A stretch of 64,000 nucleotides of DNA. Origin: Halomonas sp. TD01 (lineage in GTDB: Bacteria > Pseudomonadota > Gammaproteobacteria > Pseudomonadales > Halomonadaceae). Below are positions 15,940-25,994 of the stretch, one piece after another; the stretch's first letter is position 1, and the number at the start of each line of letters is the position of its first letter. Position numbers and translations under genes: made by a program. The stretch spans positions 434,001-498,000 of the forward strand of contig NZ_OV350343.1 in NCBI RefSeq assembly GCF_923868895.1, read 5' to 3'. A model generated the notes under the pieces. It was not told the DNA's origin. It saw only the letters and a list, made by a program, of their open reading frames with translations, and made no database searches.

Positions 15940-16132
15940 TTTGGGTTCGGCTCCGCCTGCCTATCGTGCGAGTTTCGAGGTTACATGATTTTTAGTGAAG
16001 TCACACGCGAATGGCATTAAGGCATATCAACACTGGTGACCGCTGCCTCGCCTTCCTATAATGGCAGCCAATTGCGTGATACGGTCGTTTAGATACCGTG
16101 TCTATTATCCTTTCCACGGGTGTACTCTGTTC

Positions 16133-18664
16133 ATGACGTTTTTTCGAACCCTCATCCTGTCACTATTTTCGCTAATCGTTGCGCTCATTGGCGCCACCGT
16201 GCTGGCAGTGGTGGGTGCTGCTATCTATTTCTCCCCTGGCCTGCCTGATGTTCGCCAGTTGCAAGATTTCGAGCTACATACACCACTTCGCATCTTCACC
16301 AATGACGGCAAACTCATTGGTGAATTTGGTGAAGAACGCCGTATGCCCGTCGATTTTGCTGATATCCCACAGAACATGATCAACGCACTGATCGCAGCGG
16401 AAGATGCCAGTTACTTTGAGCACGCGGGCGTTGACCCTCGTGGCATCGCTAGGGCGGCGGTGGAACTGGCTCAAAGCGGCGGTGCTATTCAGTCAGGCGG
16501 TTCGACCATAACCATGCAGGTTGCGCGTAACTATATGCTGACGTTCGACCAGACATTCACTCGGAAAATTCGCGAGATCCTGCTTGCCCTGCAAATGGAG
16601 CAGATTCTTGATAAAGAGGAAATTTTCGAGCTCTACGTCAACAAGATATTCCTCGGCAATCGCGCCTATGGCATCGCTGCCGCGTCAGAGACTTACTACG
16701 ACAAGCCGTTGGCTGAATTAACGCTAGCTCAGACGGCGATGATCGCGGGACTTCCTAAAGCGCCCTCAGCCTTTAACCCGCTTGCTAATTCAGAGCGCTC
16801 GCTTATTCGCCGCAACTGGATTCTATTCCGCATGCGTGAGCTTGGGCATATTGATAATGATGCTTATCTAACGGCCGTGCAGGAGCCTGTAACAGCTCGC
16901 CGACACTACACTCAAACCGAAGTAGATGCGGCTTATGTTTCAGAAATGGCGCGCCAATATGCCATAGAGCGATTTGGAGATAGCGCCTATACCGGTGGCT
17001 ACCGAATTTACACCACGATTGATAGCGAAATGCAGCCCCATGCTCACCAAGCATTGGCAAATGGCCTATTAGCTTACGACCTACGCCATGGCTGGCGCGG
17101 TTCAGAGCAGCAAGATATCGCAGCCAGCTTAGTAGAAGCTCAAGAGCAAACCGCTACCCAAGGGCTTGAAGAAGAGCTTTCAGAATCACCGGAAATTCGT
17201 CAAACCGCCCGCCAGGCAGCTGAGCGCAGCCAAACGAAAATTGAAGGTGTAGACGGCGACGTCAGTAACTGGTTACAGGTATTAGAACGCACGCCCAACT
17301 ATGGCCTGCTGCAGCCAGCGATTGTGGCTGAAAGCAATGGCCGTGAAATGCAGGTACTTACCCGCGGTGGCGAACTGCAAACAATTGCCTGGAGTGGCCT
17401 GAGCTGGGCACGCCCCTATTTAAGCCCACGCAGCCGAGGCGCAGAACCCAGTTCAGCTAGCCAAATTGCTGTTCGCGGCGACTTAGTCCGCGTGATTGAA
17501 AACGAAGACGGTTCACTGCGCCTATCACAGCGCCCCGACGCCGAAGGTTCTTTGGTTGCACAGAACCCACGCACTGGCGCTATTTTGGCCCTGCAAGGCG
17601 GGTTTGATTTTAACGCCAGCAAATTCAACCGCGCCGTTCAGGCTCAGCGCCAATCAGGCTCAATCTTTAAACCATTCATCTATCTTGCCGCTCTAGAAGA
17701 CGGCGATATGAATGCAGCAAGCGTGGTAAATGATGCCCCCGTCGTACTAGATGACGGCAGTAATTCTTTATGGCGCCCTGTCAATTCAAGCCGCGACTTC
17801 CAAGGCCCGATGCGCTTGCGCCCAGCGCTTGCTCGTTCGCGCAACTTGGTCACCATTCGTGTGCTTCAAACCATGGGGCTAGACCATACCATTCGCTATT
17901 TAGAAGGGTTTGGTTTCTCACCCAACCGCCTACCACGCGGACTATCACTCGCCTTAGGCAGCGCCAGTTTAACGCCCATGGAAATGACCAACGCTTACTC
18001 CGTTATTGCCAACGGTGGCTTCCAGGTCGCGCCATGGTTTATCGAACGCGTCACGCGCAACGATGATGAGGAGCTTGTGGATGAGGCTACGCCTCAGGTT
18101 GCTTGCCCTAGCTGTACGGAAGGACAGGAAACGGTTGAAATCGATGGTAAAGAGTACCCAGTTGCTCCTCGAGTAGCTGATCCTGCTGCTGTCTATATTC
18201 TACGCGACATGCTTCGCGACGTTATCACTTCTGGCACAGGCCGTGGCGCTCTAAGCCTGAACCGAGACGATATCGTCGGCAAAACAGGTACCACCAATAA
18301 CCAGCGTGATGCGTGGTTCGCAGGCTTTAACAGCGACTTGGTGACCACTGTGTGGGTCGGCAAAGACAGCAACGATACCATCGCTGAATATGGCGCTAAC
18401 GCAGCTCTGCCTATCTGGGTTGATTTTATGGGCGATGCGTTAGAAGGCACCCCTTCTGCGTTACCCGAACGTCCAGATACTATTGTAAGCCTACGGGTTG
18501 ATCCCACCACTGGCCGCCGCTTGGCGGATGGACAGTCAGGAGGTATTTCTGAGCTATTCCACCGCGACCACCTACCAAGCTTCCAGCAGCAACGCCGCAT
18601 TAGTCGTGAACTGGAAGAAGCTAGCGGCTCGCAAGGATCTGGTACGCCAGAGTCAATTTTCTAA
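16133..18664 (+). CDS. mrcA: Penicillin-binding protein 1A (bifunctional peptidoglycan synthase)
   Basis: A class A PBP that polymerises and cross-links peptidoglycan at the outer face of the inner membrane. An open frame extends upstream to 16061, but the Met at 16133 places the transmembrane anchor (about residues 8-35) at the N-terminus and gives 843 residues, normal for the family. The glycosyltransferase domain has AAEDASYFEHAGVDPRG and GGSTITMQVARNYML. An OB-like insert follows, then the transpeptidase domain with SGSIFKPF (active-site Ser-X-X-Lys), SRN and KTGTTNNQRDAWF. It is divergent from pilM, as in Pseudomonas. Confidence 0.95.
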   Translation: MTFFRTLILSLFSLIVALIGATVLAVVGAAIYFSPGLPDVRQLQDFELHTPLRIFTNDGKLIGEFGEERRMPVDFADIPQNMINALIAAEDASYFEHAGVDPRGIARAAVELAQSGGAIQSGGSTITMQVARNYMLTFDQTFTRKIREILLALQMEQILDKEEIFELYVNKIFLGNRAYGIAAASETYYDKPLAELTLAQTAMIAGLPKAPSAFNPLANSERSLIRRNWILFRMRELGHIDNDAYLTAVQEPVTARRHYTQTEVDAAYVSEMARQYAIERFGDSAYTGGYRIYTTIDSEMQPHAHQALANGLLAYDLRHGWRGSEQQDIAASLVEAQEQTATQGLEEELSESPEIRQTARQAAERSQTKIEGVDGDVSNWLQVLERTPNYGLLQPAIVAESNGREMQVLTRGGELQTIAWSGLSWARPYLSPRSRGAEPSSASQIAVRGDLVRVIENEDGSLRLSQRPDAEGSLVAQNPRTGAILALQGGFDFNASKFNRAVQAQRQSGSIFKPFIYLAALEDGDMNAASVVNDAPVVLDDGSNSLWRPVNSSRDFQGPMRLRPALARSRNLVTIRVLQTMGLDHTIRYLEGFGFSPNRLPRGLSLALGSASLTPMEMTNAYSVIANGGFQVAPWFIERVTRNDDEELVDEATPQVACPSCTEGQETVEIDGKEYPVAPRVADPAAVYILRDMLRDVITSGTGRGALSLNRDDIVGKTGTTNNQRDAWFAGFNSDLVTTVWVGKDSNDTIAEYGANAALPIWVDFMGDALEGTPSALPERPDTIVSLRVDPTTGRRLADGQSGGISELFHRDHLPSFQQQRRISRELEEASGSQGSGTPESIF

Positions 18665-18683
18665 ACCTGACCTACACAATGCG

Positions 18684-18718
18684 AAAGCCCGGAGGCCTTA
18701 AGGCCTCCGGGCTTTTTT
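18684..18718 (+). terminator. Rho-independent terminator of mrcA
   Basis: A perfect palindrome (GCCCGGAGGCC TTA mirrored by AGGCCTCCGGGC) begins about 20 bp after the mrcA stop and is followed by TTTTTT on the plus strand. It separates mrcA from the convergent TRAP gene; on the minus strand the T-run is only three bases, so it works mainly for mrcA. Confidence 0.9.
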
Positions 18719-18742
18719 ATGGTGTGCATTAACGTGCTGCGA

Positions 18743-20755
18743 TTAACTGTTTACTGGCTGAGCCTCGCGCTTGCTGGCGGACCAGTTGGCACCAATCGCG
18801 GCAATCATCACTACCACCCCAGCAATTTCAGTTAACAGACTGGGATAGAACACCCCAACGATAGCGCCGCCAATCGCCAAGCGCGGTAACCAAGACATCT
18901 TGGTAAACAGATAGCCTTCAAGCGCTGCAGCAAAAGCACACAGCGCCAAAATGGCAATCAGCGCATTCCAAACCACCACAAGCACTGGCCCACCGACAAT
19001 GATTTCTGGGTTAAACACCATAAACAGCGGAATCAAGTAGAGCCCTTTTGCAAACTTCCAGGCCTGGAAACCGGTTTCCATGGGCTTGCTCCCCGCAATC
19101 GCCGCCCCCGCAAAACCTGCCAAAGCGATAGGTGGCGTCACGTTAGAGTCCTGGGAGTACCAGAACACTACCAAGTGAGCAATCAATAGTGGCACCCCGA
19201 ATTCAGCGGTTAACGCCGGGCCCACCAATACAATCAATACGATATAACTGGCGGTCACTGGCAGCCCCATCCCCAAAATCAAGCTTGCCAGCAGCACCAT
19301 CACCAGCGCCAACACCAGGTTGCCGCCAGAGAAAGCCAACATCATGGAAGAAAACTTCAGCCCTAGCCCTGTCAGGCCCACAACGCCGACAATAATACCG
19401 GCCACAGCACAAGCCATAGAAACTGCAACGGCATTACGCGCACCCAGCTCTAAGCCTTGAACCAACTTCACAAGCCCTGCCCATACCACGCCTTTGGTGC
19501 GGCTTATAGTTACCGGCTGACCTTGTTTGGGGGCAATAAAGAAGTACCACAGCGCATAGCGAAGAACCGCCACAGCGATGATAGTGACCACGGCGTAATA
19601 ACCCACGCGCATAGGCGACATACTCATCGCCAACAGCCACACCAGTACCGCTAAAGGAAGCAGGAAGTGCCAGCCATCTTTCATGACTTGACGCATTTGC
19701 GGCAGTTCACTTTTCGCCAACCCCTGCATCCCCTGTTTCAATGCAATGATATGGACAAATAGATACACCGTTGCAAAGTACATAATCGCCGGCAGAATGC
19801 TGACTTTAACGATTTCCAAATAAGGCGTATTGGTATATTCAGCAATCAAGAACGCCCCCGCCCCCATTAACGGCGGCATAATTTGCCCACCGGTAGAAGC
19901 GGCGGCTTCTATTCCTCCCGCTTGCTTTGGCTGATAGCCCAGCTTTTTCATCAGCGGAATAGTAAATGCTCCGGTGGTTACCACGTTGGCAATCGCGCTA
20001 CCCGAGATTGAGCCCATACCGGCTGAAGCCAGCACGGCTGCTTTCGCGGGGCCGCCCCGTTGGCGACCAGTGGCAGCATAGGCCATATCTATAAAAAATT
20101 TACCCGCGCCGGTACTTTCCAAAAAGGCACCAAATAGCACGAATATAAAGATGTAGGTCGCCGCAACCCCCAAAGGCAAACCAAAAATGCCCTCTTGCCC
20201 TAAATAGAGCTGCCCCGCGACACGATCTAAGGTATAGCCTCGATGCTCTAAGATGCCGGGCATCCATTCGCCTAGCCATGGCAACTCGCCCCGAGGCCCT
20301 GCAAACGCATAGATAATGGCAAGCAGGCCAATCACCGTCATGCCAAACCCAACGGCCCGCCGACTTGCTTCAAGCACTGTGACCGTCGCAATGCAGGCCA
20401 CTAAAATATCGGTATCATTCCAAAAACCTGCACGGCTAAAAATCGCGTCTAGATTGAACACTAAGTAACCACCGGTCATCATCGCACCGGCTAAAAATAG
20501 ACAATCAATGCCCCAACCCAAAACACCACGCTTTCGCTTCGGCCCAAACGCAGGAAACATCAGAAACGCCAGCAACATAATTAGCGCTAAGTGAATGCTG
20601 CGCTGGTAGAAAAGCCCCAGGGGCTGGATACCGGCAGAGTAGAGTTGGAAGAGTGAAAGCCCCACCGCAACCGCGGTGATACACCACAGTACAATGCGGG
20701 GCTGCATCGCATTCGCGCCGGGCATCACTACCGGCGGTGAAGTGGATTCGTTCAT
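18743..20755 (-). CDS. TRAP transporter fused permease (4TM/12TM), TAXI type
   Basis: A fused membrane subunit of a sodium-driven tripartite (TRAP) transporter. The 670-residue protein is almost entirely hydrophobic and joins the DctQ-like small and DctM-like large parts, as in TAXI-type systems. Family stretches include GRQRGGPAKAAVLASAGMGS, SGSAIANVVTTGAFTIP, EAAASTGGQIMPPLMGAGAF and ILGMGLPVTASYIV. It is the last gene of a three-gene set with a DUF1850 protein and the TAXI binding protein. TAXI systems characterised so far import glutamate, 2-oxoglutarate and similar acids; the substrate here is unknown, but the divergent glutarate genes point to a dicarboxylate. Confidence 0.92.
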   Translation of the reverse strand: MNESTSPPVVMPGANAMQPRIVLWCITAVAVGLSLFQLYSAGIQPLGLFYQRSIHLALIMLLAFLMFPAFGPKRKRGVLGWGIDCLFLAGAMMTGGYLVFNLDAIFSRAGFWNDTDILVACIATVTVLEASRRAVGFGMTVIGLLAIIYAFAGPRGELPWLGEWMPGILEHRGYTLDRVAGQLYLGQEGIFGLPLGVAATYIFIFVLFGAFLESTGAGKFFIDMAYAATGRQRGGPAKAAVLASAGMGSISGSAIANVVTTGAFTIPLMKKLGYQPKQAGGIEAAASTGGQIMPPLMGAGAFLIAEYTNTPYLEIVKVSILPAIMYFATVYLFVHIIALKQGMQGLAKSELPQMRQVMKDGWHFLLPLAVLVWLLAMSMSPMRVGYYAVVTIIAVAVLRYALWYFFIAPKQGQPVTISRTKGVVWAGLVKLVQGLELGARNAVAVSMACAVAGIIVGVVGLTGLGLKFSSMMLAFSGGNLVLALVMVLLASLILGMGLPVTASYIVLIVLVGPALTAEFGVPLLIAHLVVFWYSQDSNVTPPIALAGFAGAAIAGSKPMETGFQAWKFAKGLYLIPLFMVFNPEIIVGGPVLVVVWNALIAILALCAFAAALEGYLFTKMSWLPRLAIGGAIVGVFYPSLLTEIAGVVVMIAAIGANWSASKREAQPVNS

Positions 20756-20788
20756 GAACGTCCTCGGAAGCGTTAACTAATGTCGTTT

Positions 20789-21301
20789 TTATTCACGCGG
20801 GGCGGCGCGAGGTGCTATTAATTGGATGGTCACACGTTGCCCGGATGCGTACTCACTTAAACTCACCGGTGAATGCTCACCGTCCGGCCACACCACTTGG
20901 TGATTGACGGCAGAAGAGCCCACCCTTAATGCATAACGGTTATTTGCGACCGGCTCATTAATAGCATTAATCCAATAACCGCCCTCATCGTCTGAGACTT
21001 GTACCCCACGGCCAAAGATATGGCCAAGCCCTGCGGCAAAGTCAGGTTGATGACTACGCTCAAGTTGCATAACGCCTGCCACATTGCGATAACAGTCAAG
21101 TACCGTAAAGTGCTCAACAGAGTGCTGCCACTGGATACACCAGCGACCTCCCGAGGGTACCGGCTCATCCACAAGGATGTCGCCTTGCTCAGTCACCACG
21201 GCTAAACGCATAGACGCAATCGCCGAAGCGGGGGAAGCCCCCACTTCGGCGAGCGGTAGACATACAAAAAGTAGCGCCATCAGCCGTTGTTGCCACTGCA
21301 T
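20789..21301 (-). CDS. DUF1850 family protein, TRAP-TAXI associated
   Basis: A 170-residue protein with an N-terminal signal peptide (about residues 1-22, ending AEVGAS), so probably periplasmic or membrane-tethered. The core has RWCIQWQHSVEHFTVLDCYR and FAAGLGHIFGRG, which match the DUF1850 family. Genes of this family often lie between the binding protein and the fused permease of TAXI transporters, exactly as here. Its function is not established. Two Cys residues (in RWCI and LDCY) could form a disulfide in the periplasm. Confidence 0.8.
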   Translation of the reverse strand: MQWQQRLMALLFVCLPLAEVGASPASAIASMRLAVVTEQGDILVDEPVPSGGRWCIQWQHSVEHFTVLDCYRNVAGVMQLERSHQPDFAAGLGHIFGRGVQVSDDEGGYWINAINEPVANNRYALRVGSSAVNHQVVWPDGEHSPVSLSEYASGQRVTIQLIAPRAAPRE

Positions 21302-21346
21302 GGCAATGTCCTTATGGCAAGGTCTTATGACAAGACCCTTTAACTG

Positions 21347-22306
21347 TTAAGGGCGCAGACGGTCAGGAATATCAGCCCCTACTTCTTCAAAGTAGCGAAT
21401 CGCACCCGGGTGCAGCGGCACAGGCGTAGAGTTCATGGTGAACTCAATGGTGGTGTCGTTGGCGGCTGGGTGTACAGCAATCAACTCGTCGGTGTTTTCA
21501 AACAGTAGTTGAGTCAGCTGGTAAGCGAGCTCTTCGTCCATATCAGAATTCACCACCAACACGTTGGGAATACCGATCGTCTGAACCGCCTCGTCCATAC
21601 CGTCATACATGCCCGCTGCCAGTTGGTAGGGCGCGAACACCGCTTCTGCTTCCTGGGCATTGGCAACTTCTTCATCGGAAAGGCCGATTAGACGGATATC
21701 ACGGGTAGCAGCAAGGTTAAGAATAGAGCTGGTGGGAGGCCCAACGCTCCAGAAGCCGGCGTCGATATCACCATCACGAATGGCATCTGCGGTTTCGTTA
21801 AAGTTGAGTCGCTGAGGGGTAAAATCTTCATAACTAATGCCGTTAGCTTCCAGTACAGCGCGTGCATTTAGCTCGGTGCCACTACCTGGCGCCCCAACGG
21901 AAACGCGCTTCCCGGCAAGGTCAGCAATAGTCTGGATATCAGACTCAGCCAGCGTCACTAACTGCACCGCATTCGGATAAACAGAGGCCAGTGCACGGGT
22001 ATTCTCAATCTGACGACTTTCAAAGTCGCCACTGCCGTTATAGGCCTGATAGACCGTATCAGCGAGTGCTAGCGCCAAATCGGCATCGCCACGCATAATC
22101 AGCCCCATATTTTCAACTGAGGCACCGGTGACCTCTGCAGTCGCCTGAGCGCCTTCGATATGGTTATTGATCATTTCAGCAAAGCCACCGCCGATTGGGT
22201 AGTAAACCCCGCCGGTACCACCGGTCGCGATAGAAAGCTGCTGCGCACTGGCTGGAAGTGCGACGGCTAACATAGATGCTGCCACTGTGTATTTTAGAGT
22301 TCGCAT
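21347..22306 (-). CDS. TRAP transporter solute-binding protein, TAXI family
   Basis: Periplasmic binding protein that captures the substrate and delivers it to the fused permease. An upstream Met would give a 31-residue extension, but the Met at 22306 is preceded by GGAGGAAC and begins a clear signal peptide (MRTLKYTVAASMLAVALPAS, cleavage near ASA-QQ). The 319-residue protein then shows LSIATGGTGGVYYPIGGGFA and VSVGAPGSGTELNARAVLEA, both hallmarks of the TAXI family. It is the first gene of the transporter operon and is divergent from the GntR regulator, with a 263-bp shared control region. Confidence 0.92.
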   Translation of the reverse strand: MRTLKYTVAASMLAVALPASAQQLSIATGGTGGVYYPIGGGFAEMINNHIEGAQATAEVTGASVENMGLIMRGDADLALALADTVYQAYNGSGDFESRQIENTRALASVYPNAVQLVTLAESDIQTIADLAGKRVSVGAPGSGTELNARAVLEANGISYEDFTPQRLNFNETADAIRDGDIDAGFWSVGPPTSSILNLAATRDIRLIGLSDEEVANAQEAEAVFAPYQLAAGMYDGMDEAVQTIGIPNVLVVNSDMDEELAYQLTQLLFENTDELIAVHPAANDTTIEFTMNSTPVPLHPGAIRYFEEVGADIPDRLRP

Positions 22307-22569
22307 GAGCGGTTCCTCCGTCCTGTTTGGACTTATAAGTATGGTTGACGATAAGGAGGTGTGAAGTCCCAGCCTCTGGTTACCGTAAACGGCAAGCAAA
22401 CGCGGTGCAATGAAGTTAGCACGGCTTTAGCGTGAGATGCTAATGCAACACTATTCACCGATGAACCCCGCATAAATGTCGTTACCTGTGCCAAAATTTT
22501 AAAATTTATTGATAATAACCGTTAGTCAATGCTAATCGCCACGCCCCAATATTGGCCTAAGGAGATACC

Positions 22570-23259
22570 ATGGAGCACGATGCGCCGCGCCCCAACCTCG
22601 CTATCAGCGCCTATCGCGCCCTGAAGCACGACATTATTCGCGGCCGTTATGCGCCTGAAGAGAAGCTTTTGATGAGCCGTCTCAAGGAGTATTACGGGGC
22701 TAGCACTGGCCCGCTTCGGGAAGCGCTTTCCCAATTAGTTGCCGACCGCCTGGTGATTGCGATTAGCCAGCGCGGCTATCGGGTCGCGCCAATGTCGCTA
22801 GCCGAGCTAAACGATATTTACGACGCTCGTGCTCAGTTGGAAGGCTTGATTTTGCGCCTGGCCATTGAGCGCGGCGACGACGACTGGGAAGCCAACGTAC
22901 TCGCCACCGCCCACCGACTGGCCAAAGTGACCGAAGTGAGTTCACCCGATGAACTACTCGATGGCTGGGATTTACGCCACAAGGCATTTCATACCGCTAT
23001 TGCTAGCGGCTGCAACTCGCCGCACCTATTACAGATGCGCGACACGCTGTTTGATCAAGTAGAGCGCTACCGCCACCTATGGCTGAAGGAAACGGTCATG
23101 TCTCCCCAAGCACTTGAAGTCAAACGACAAGAGCATGCCGCCTTAGTAGACGTCATTCTTGCCCGCGACACAGAACAGGCAGCCAATCTCATGCGTGACC
23201 ATTTGATGACACCTGTCCCGATTATTACTCGCGTTCTCAAGGCGCGTGGTATCCATTAA
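22570..23259 (+). CDS. GntR-family transcriptional regulator (FCD domain)
   Basis: A 229-residue regulator with an N-terminal winged helix (about residues 12-75, [20 protein letters not shown] and the recognition region [19 protein letters not shown]) and a C-terminal all-alpha FCD ligand-binding domain ([39 protein letters not shown]). AAGGAGAT 6 bp before the ATG supports the start. It stands 82 bp upstream of gcdH in the same direction and faces the TAXI operon, so it may control both. The ligand could be glutarate, glutaryl-CoA or a related acid; this is inferred from neighbours only. Confidence 0.9.
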   Translation: MEHDAPRPNLAISAYRALKHDIIRGRYAPEEKLLMSRLKEYYGASTGPLREALSQLVADRLVIAISQRGYRVAPMSLAELNDIYDARAQLEGLILRLAIERGDDDWEANVLATAHRLAKVTEVSSPDELLDGWDLRHKAFHTAIASGCNSPHLLQMRDTLFDQVERYRHLWLKETVMSPQALEVKRQEHAALVDVILARDTEQAANLMRDHLMTPVPIITRVLKARGIH

Positions 23260-23341
23260 ATTCTTTACTTTAAAATGTAGATATTTTTATAGAACGGCGA
23301 TACATTGGGCCTATCAGTACAATTACATAGGAGTCCACGCC

Positions 23342-24520
23342 ATGACCCACTTCAACTGGGACGACCCGCTGCTGCTCGAACACCAGCTCACCGATGAAGA
23401 GCGCCAAATTCGCGATGCAGCCCACGACTACTGCCAGGAAAACCTGCAGCCACGCGTGCTGAGTGCTTTTCGTGAAGAGCGCTTTGACCGTGAAATCATG
23501 AGCGAAATGGGTGAGCTTGGCCTGTTGGGAGCGACCGTTGCCCCTGAATATGGCGGCTCAGGCGTGAACCATGTGGCCTACGGACTGATTGCCCGCGAAG
23601 TAGAGCGCGTTGATTCAGGCTACCGCTCAGCCATGAGCGTTCAGTCATCACTAGTGATGTACCCGATCGAAGCCTATGGCTCTGAAGAGCAAAAGCACAA
23701 ATATTTGCCAAAGCTCGCTAGCGGTGAAATGGTCGGCTGTTTTGGTTTAACCGAACCAGATCATGGATCAGACCCCGGCTCAATGATCACTCGGGCAGAA
23801 AAAGTTGACGGCGGCTACCGCTTAACCGGCGCCAAAATGTGGATTACCAACAGCCCAATTGCTGATATTGCAGTGGTTTGGGCAAAATCCGCTGCCCACG
23901 ACAATCAAATCAAAGGCTTTATTGTTGAGCGCGGCACCGAAGGCTTCAGCACGCCCAAAATTGAAGGCAAGGTATCACTTCGCGCCTCCATCACCGGCGA
24001 GATCGTGCTGGACAACGCCTTTGTCCCTGAAGAAAACCTGCTGCCTAACGTTAGCGGCTTAAAAGGCCCCTTCGGCTGCTTAAACAAAGCCCGCTTCGGC
24101 ATTGCCTGGGGTGTCATAGGCACAGCCGAGTTCTGCTGGCATGCCGCCCGCCAGTACACTCTGGACCGCAAGCAGTTTGGCCGCCCATTGGCTGCAAATC
24201 AGCTGATCCAGAAGAAACTGGCAGATATGCAGACTGAAATCACGCTGGGCCTGCAAGCTGCCCTTCAAGTGGGTCGCCTGATGGACAGCGGCAACTGGTC
24301 ACCCGAAATGGTCTCGCTGATCAAACGCAATAACTGTGGCAAAGCGCTGGATATCGCCCGCGTTGCACGTGATATGCACGGTGGTAACGGCGTTTCCGAC
24401 GAGTACGGCGTTATTCGCCATATGGTGAACTTGGAATCGGTAAATACCTACGAAGGTACTCACGACGTACATGCCTTGATTCTTGGCCGCGCCCAAACTG
24501 GTATTCAGGCGTTTTTCTAA
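23342..24520 (+). CDS. gcdH: Glutaryl-CoA dehydrogenase
   Basis: Oxidises and decarboxylates glutaryl-CoA to crotonyl-CoA in lysine, tryptophan and glutarate breakdown, passing electrons to ETF. The open frame reaches back to 23246, but the ATG at 23342 has an AGGAG 7 bp upstream and begins the family N-terminus ([20 protein letters not shown]). The 392 residues include [15 protein letters not shown] (Arg that contacts the glutaryl carboxylate in the human enzyme), [16 protein letters not shown], and the catalytic Glu in [15 protein letters not shown]. The motifs distinguish it from other acyl-CoA dehydrogenases. The AT-rich 82-bp gap upstream probably carries a promoter. Confidence 0.94.
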   Translation: MTHFNWDDPLLLEHQLTDEERQIRDAAHDYCQENLQPRVLSAFREERFDREIMSEMGELGLLGATVAPEYGGSGVNHVAYGLIAREVERVDSGYRSAMSVQSSLVMYPIEAYGSEEQKHKYLPKLASGEMVGCFGLTEPDHGSDPGSMITRAEKVDGGYRLTGAKMWITNSPIADIAVVWAKSAAHDNQIKGFIVERGTEGFSTPKIEGKVSLRASITGEIVLDNAFVPEENLLPNVSGLKGPFGCLNKARFGIAWGVIGTAEFCWHAARQYTLDRKQFGRPLAANQLIQKKLADMQTEITLGLQAALQVGRLMDSGNWSPEMVSLIKRNNCGKALDIARVARDMHGGNGVSDEYGVIRHMVNLESVNTYEGTHDVHALILGRAQTGIQAFF

Positions 24521-24539
24521 ACGGCGAGCGAGGCATCCG

Positions 24540-25754
24540 ATGAGCACAGCAACCAAACCACTAGCAGGCATCAAAGTACTCGACATTTCCCGCGTACTGG
24601 CTGGCCCGTGGTGCGGGCAGATGCTCGCAGACATGGGGGCTGATGTGATCAAGGTAGAGCGCCCCGTCAATGGAGATGACACTCGCCACTGGGGGCCTCC
24701 ATGGCTCTCTGGTAGTTCAGAGTCGGCTTATTATCTCTGCGCCAACCGTGGCAAGCGCTCGGTCACAGTGGATATGGCCAAGCCTGAAGGCCAGGCATTG
24801 ATTAAGCAGCTCGCCGCCAAGTCAGATGTGCTACTAGAGAACTTCAAGGTGGGTGGCCTGAAAAAGTACGGTCTGGACTATGAAAGCCTTAAGGCACTGA
24901 ACCCTCGGCTAATCTACTGCTCAATCACGGGCTTTGGCCAGGAAAGCCCTTACGCACACCGCGCCGGTTACGATTTCATGATTCAGGCAATGGGCGGCAT
25001 TATGAGTCTGACTGGCAGGCCTGACCATGAGCCCGGCGGCGGCCCCATCAAAAGCGGCGTTGCCTTTACCGATATTTTCACCGGCCTGTATGCTGCCAAT
25101 GCGGTGCTGGCAGCGCTTTACCAGCGCCGCGATACCGACCTTGGTTGCCATATCGATATGGCGCTGATGGACGTGCAGGTAGGCGTACTGGCGAACCAAG
25201 CGCTCAACTACTTAACTTCTGGTCAGGTCCCCCAGCGGCTGGGGAATGCACACCCCAATATTGTGCCCTACCAAGCGTTTGCCACAGCAGATGGTCATAT
25301 GATTGTTGCGGTCGGTAATGACGAACAGTTTAAGCGTTTCTGCCAAGTGATCGATCAGCCAAGCCTGCCGCTAGACACGCGGTTTGCAACCAACGGCGCA
25401 CGTGTGCAACACCGAGGAGTATTGGCTCCGTTGCTGGAAGCCGTATTATTGACACAGAAAACCGACGAATGGCTGGCAGCCTTTGAAGCCGCCGGTGTGC
25501 CCAGCGGGCCAATCAACACCTTGGATCGCGTATTTGACGACCCCCATGTAAAAGCCCGTGGTCTGAAGCAAACGCTTCCCCACAGCCAAGCAGGTCACGT
25601 CGACTTAGTCGCGAATCCTATCCGTATCAACGGCGAGTCCATCAGCGCCCAGACAGCCCCACCCTCACTAGGTGAGCACACTCAGCAGGTGCTTGACGAG
25701 CTTGGCATTACCAGCGAACAGCGCTGCGCTCTGCAACAAGCAGGCATTATTTAA
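24540..25754 (+). CDS. Family III CoA-transferase (CaiB/BaiF), probable glutarate CoA-transferase
   Basis: Moves CoA between carboxylic acids. The start at 24540 (MSTATKPLAGIKVLDISRVL), 19 bp after gcdH, is preferred over an in-frame Met inside gcdH. The 404-residue protein has the family N-terminus (LAGPWCGQMLADMGADVIKVE), LCANRGKRSVTVDM, GFGQESPYAHRAGYDFM, the region of the catalytic Asp (SGVAFTDIFTGLYAA) and HPNIVPYQAF. Pairing with gcdH matches the human SUGCT/GCDH logic, so conversion of glutarate to glutaryl-CoA from succinyl-CoA is a good guess. The exact donor and acceptor are not readable from sequence. Confidence 0.88.
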   Translation: MSTATKPLAGIKVLDISRVLAGPWCGQMLADMGADVIKVERPVNGDDTRHWGPPWLSGSSESAYYLCANRGKRSVTVDMAKPEGQALIKQLAAKSDVLLENFKVGGLKKYGLDYESLKALNPRLIYCSITGFGQESPYAHRAGYDFMIQAMGGIMSLTGRPDHEPGGGPIKSGVAFTDIFTGLYAANAVLAALYQRRDTDLGCHIDMALMDVQVGVLANQALNYLTSGQVPQRLGNAHPNIVPYQAFATADGHMIVAVGNDEQFKRFCQVIDQPSLPLDTRFATNGARVQHRGVLAPLLEAVLLTQKTDEWLAAFEAAGVPSGPINTLDRVFDDPHVKARGLKQTLPHSQAGHVDLVANPIRINGESISAQTAPPSLGEHTQQVLDELGITSEQRCALQQAGII

Positions 25755-25800
25755 CGCTCGTTGTTAAACGCCCTTTCGTGTCCACTTAACGACTCACTTT

Positions 25801-25823
25801 AGCGCCCACTTGGGCGCTTTTTT
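25801..25823 (+). terminator. Rho-independent terminator of the gcdH operon
   Basis: AGCGCCCA and TGGGCGCT form an 8-bp perfect stem with a two-base centre, followed by TTTTTT, 46 bp after the CoA-transferase stop. Confidence 0.88.
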
Positions 25824-25994
25824 GTCGGCGCAAAGCGCCACCTCATAATTTCTATACAAAACCTATACGAAAAGTTAACACGCGGCTAAACTGATTTCGT
25901 CTATGATTAAATAGTTAAAAAATTTAAATTAACTGGCGACGACGATAAAAAATTAGCCAGTGAGTAACTGGGCGCACTGCTATAGGGGGATTTC

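Noticed and set aside
16061..16132. N-terminal extension of mrcA by 24 residues
   Set aside because: It would place unrelated residues before the membrane anchor; the ATG at 16133 gives the standard PBP1a N-terminus.
23246..23341. N-terminal extension of gcdH
   Set aside because: The stretch overlaps the gntR stop, is AT-rich and promoter-like, and a good Shine-Dalgarno sequence precedes the ATG at 23342.
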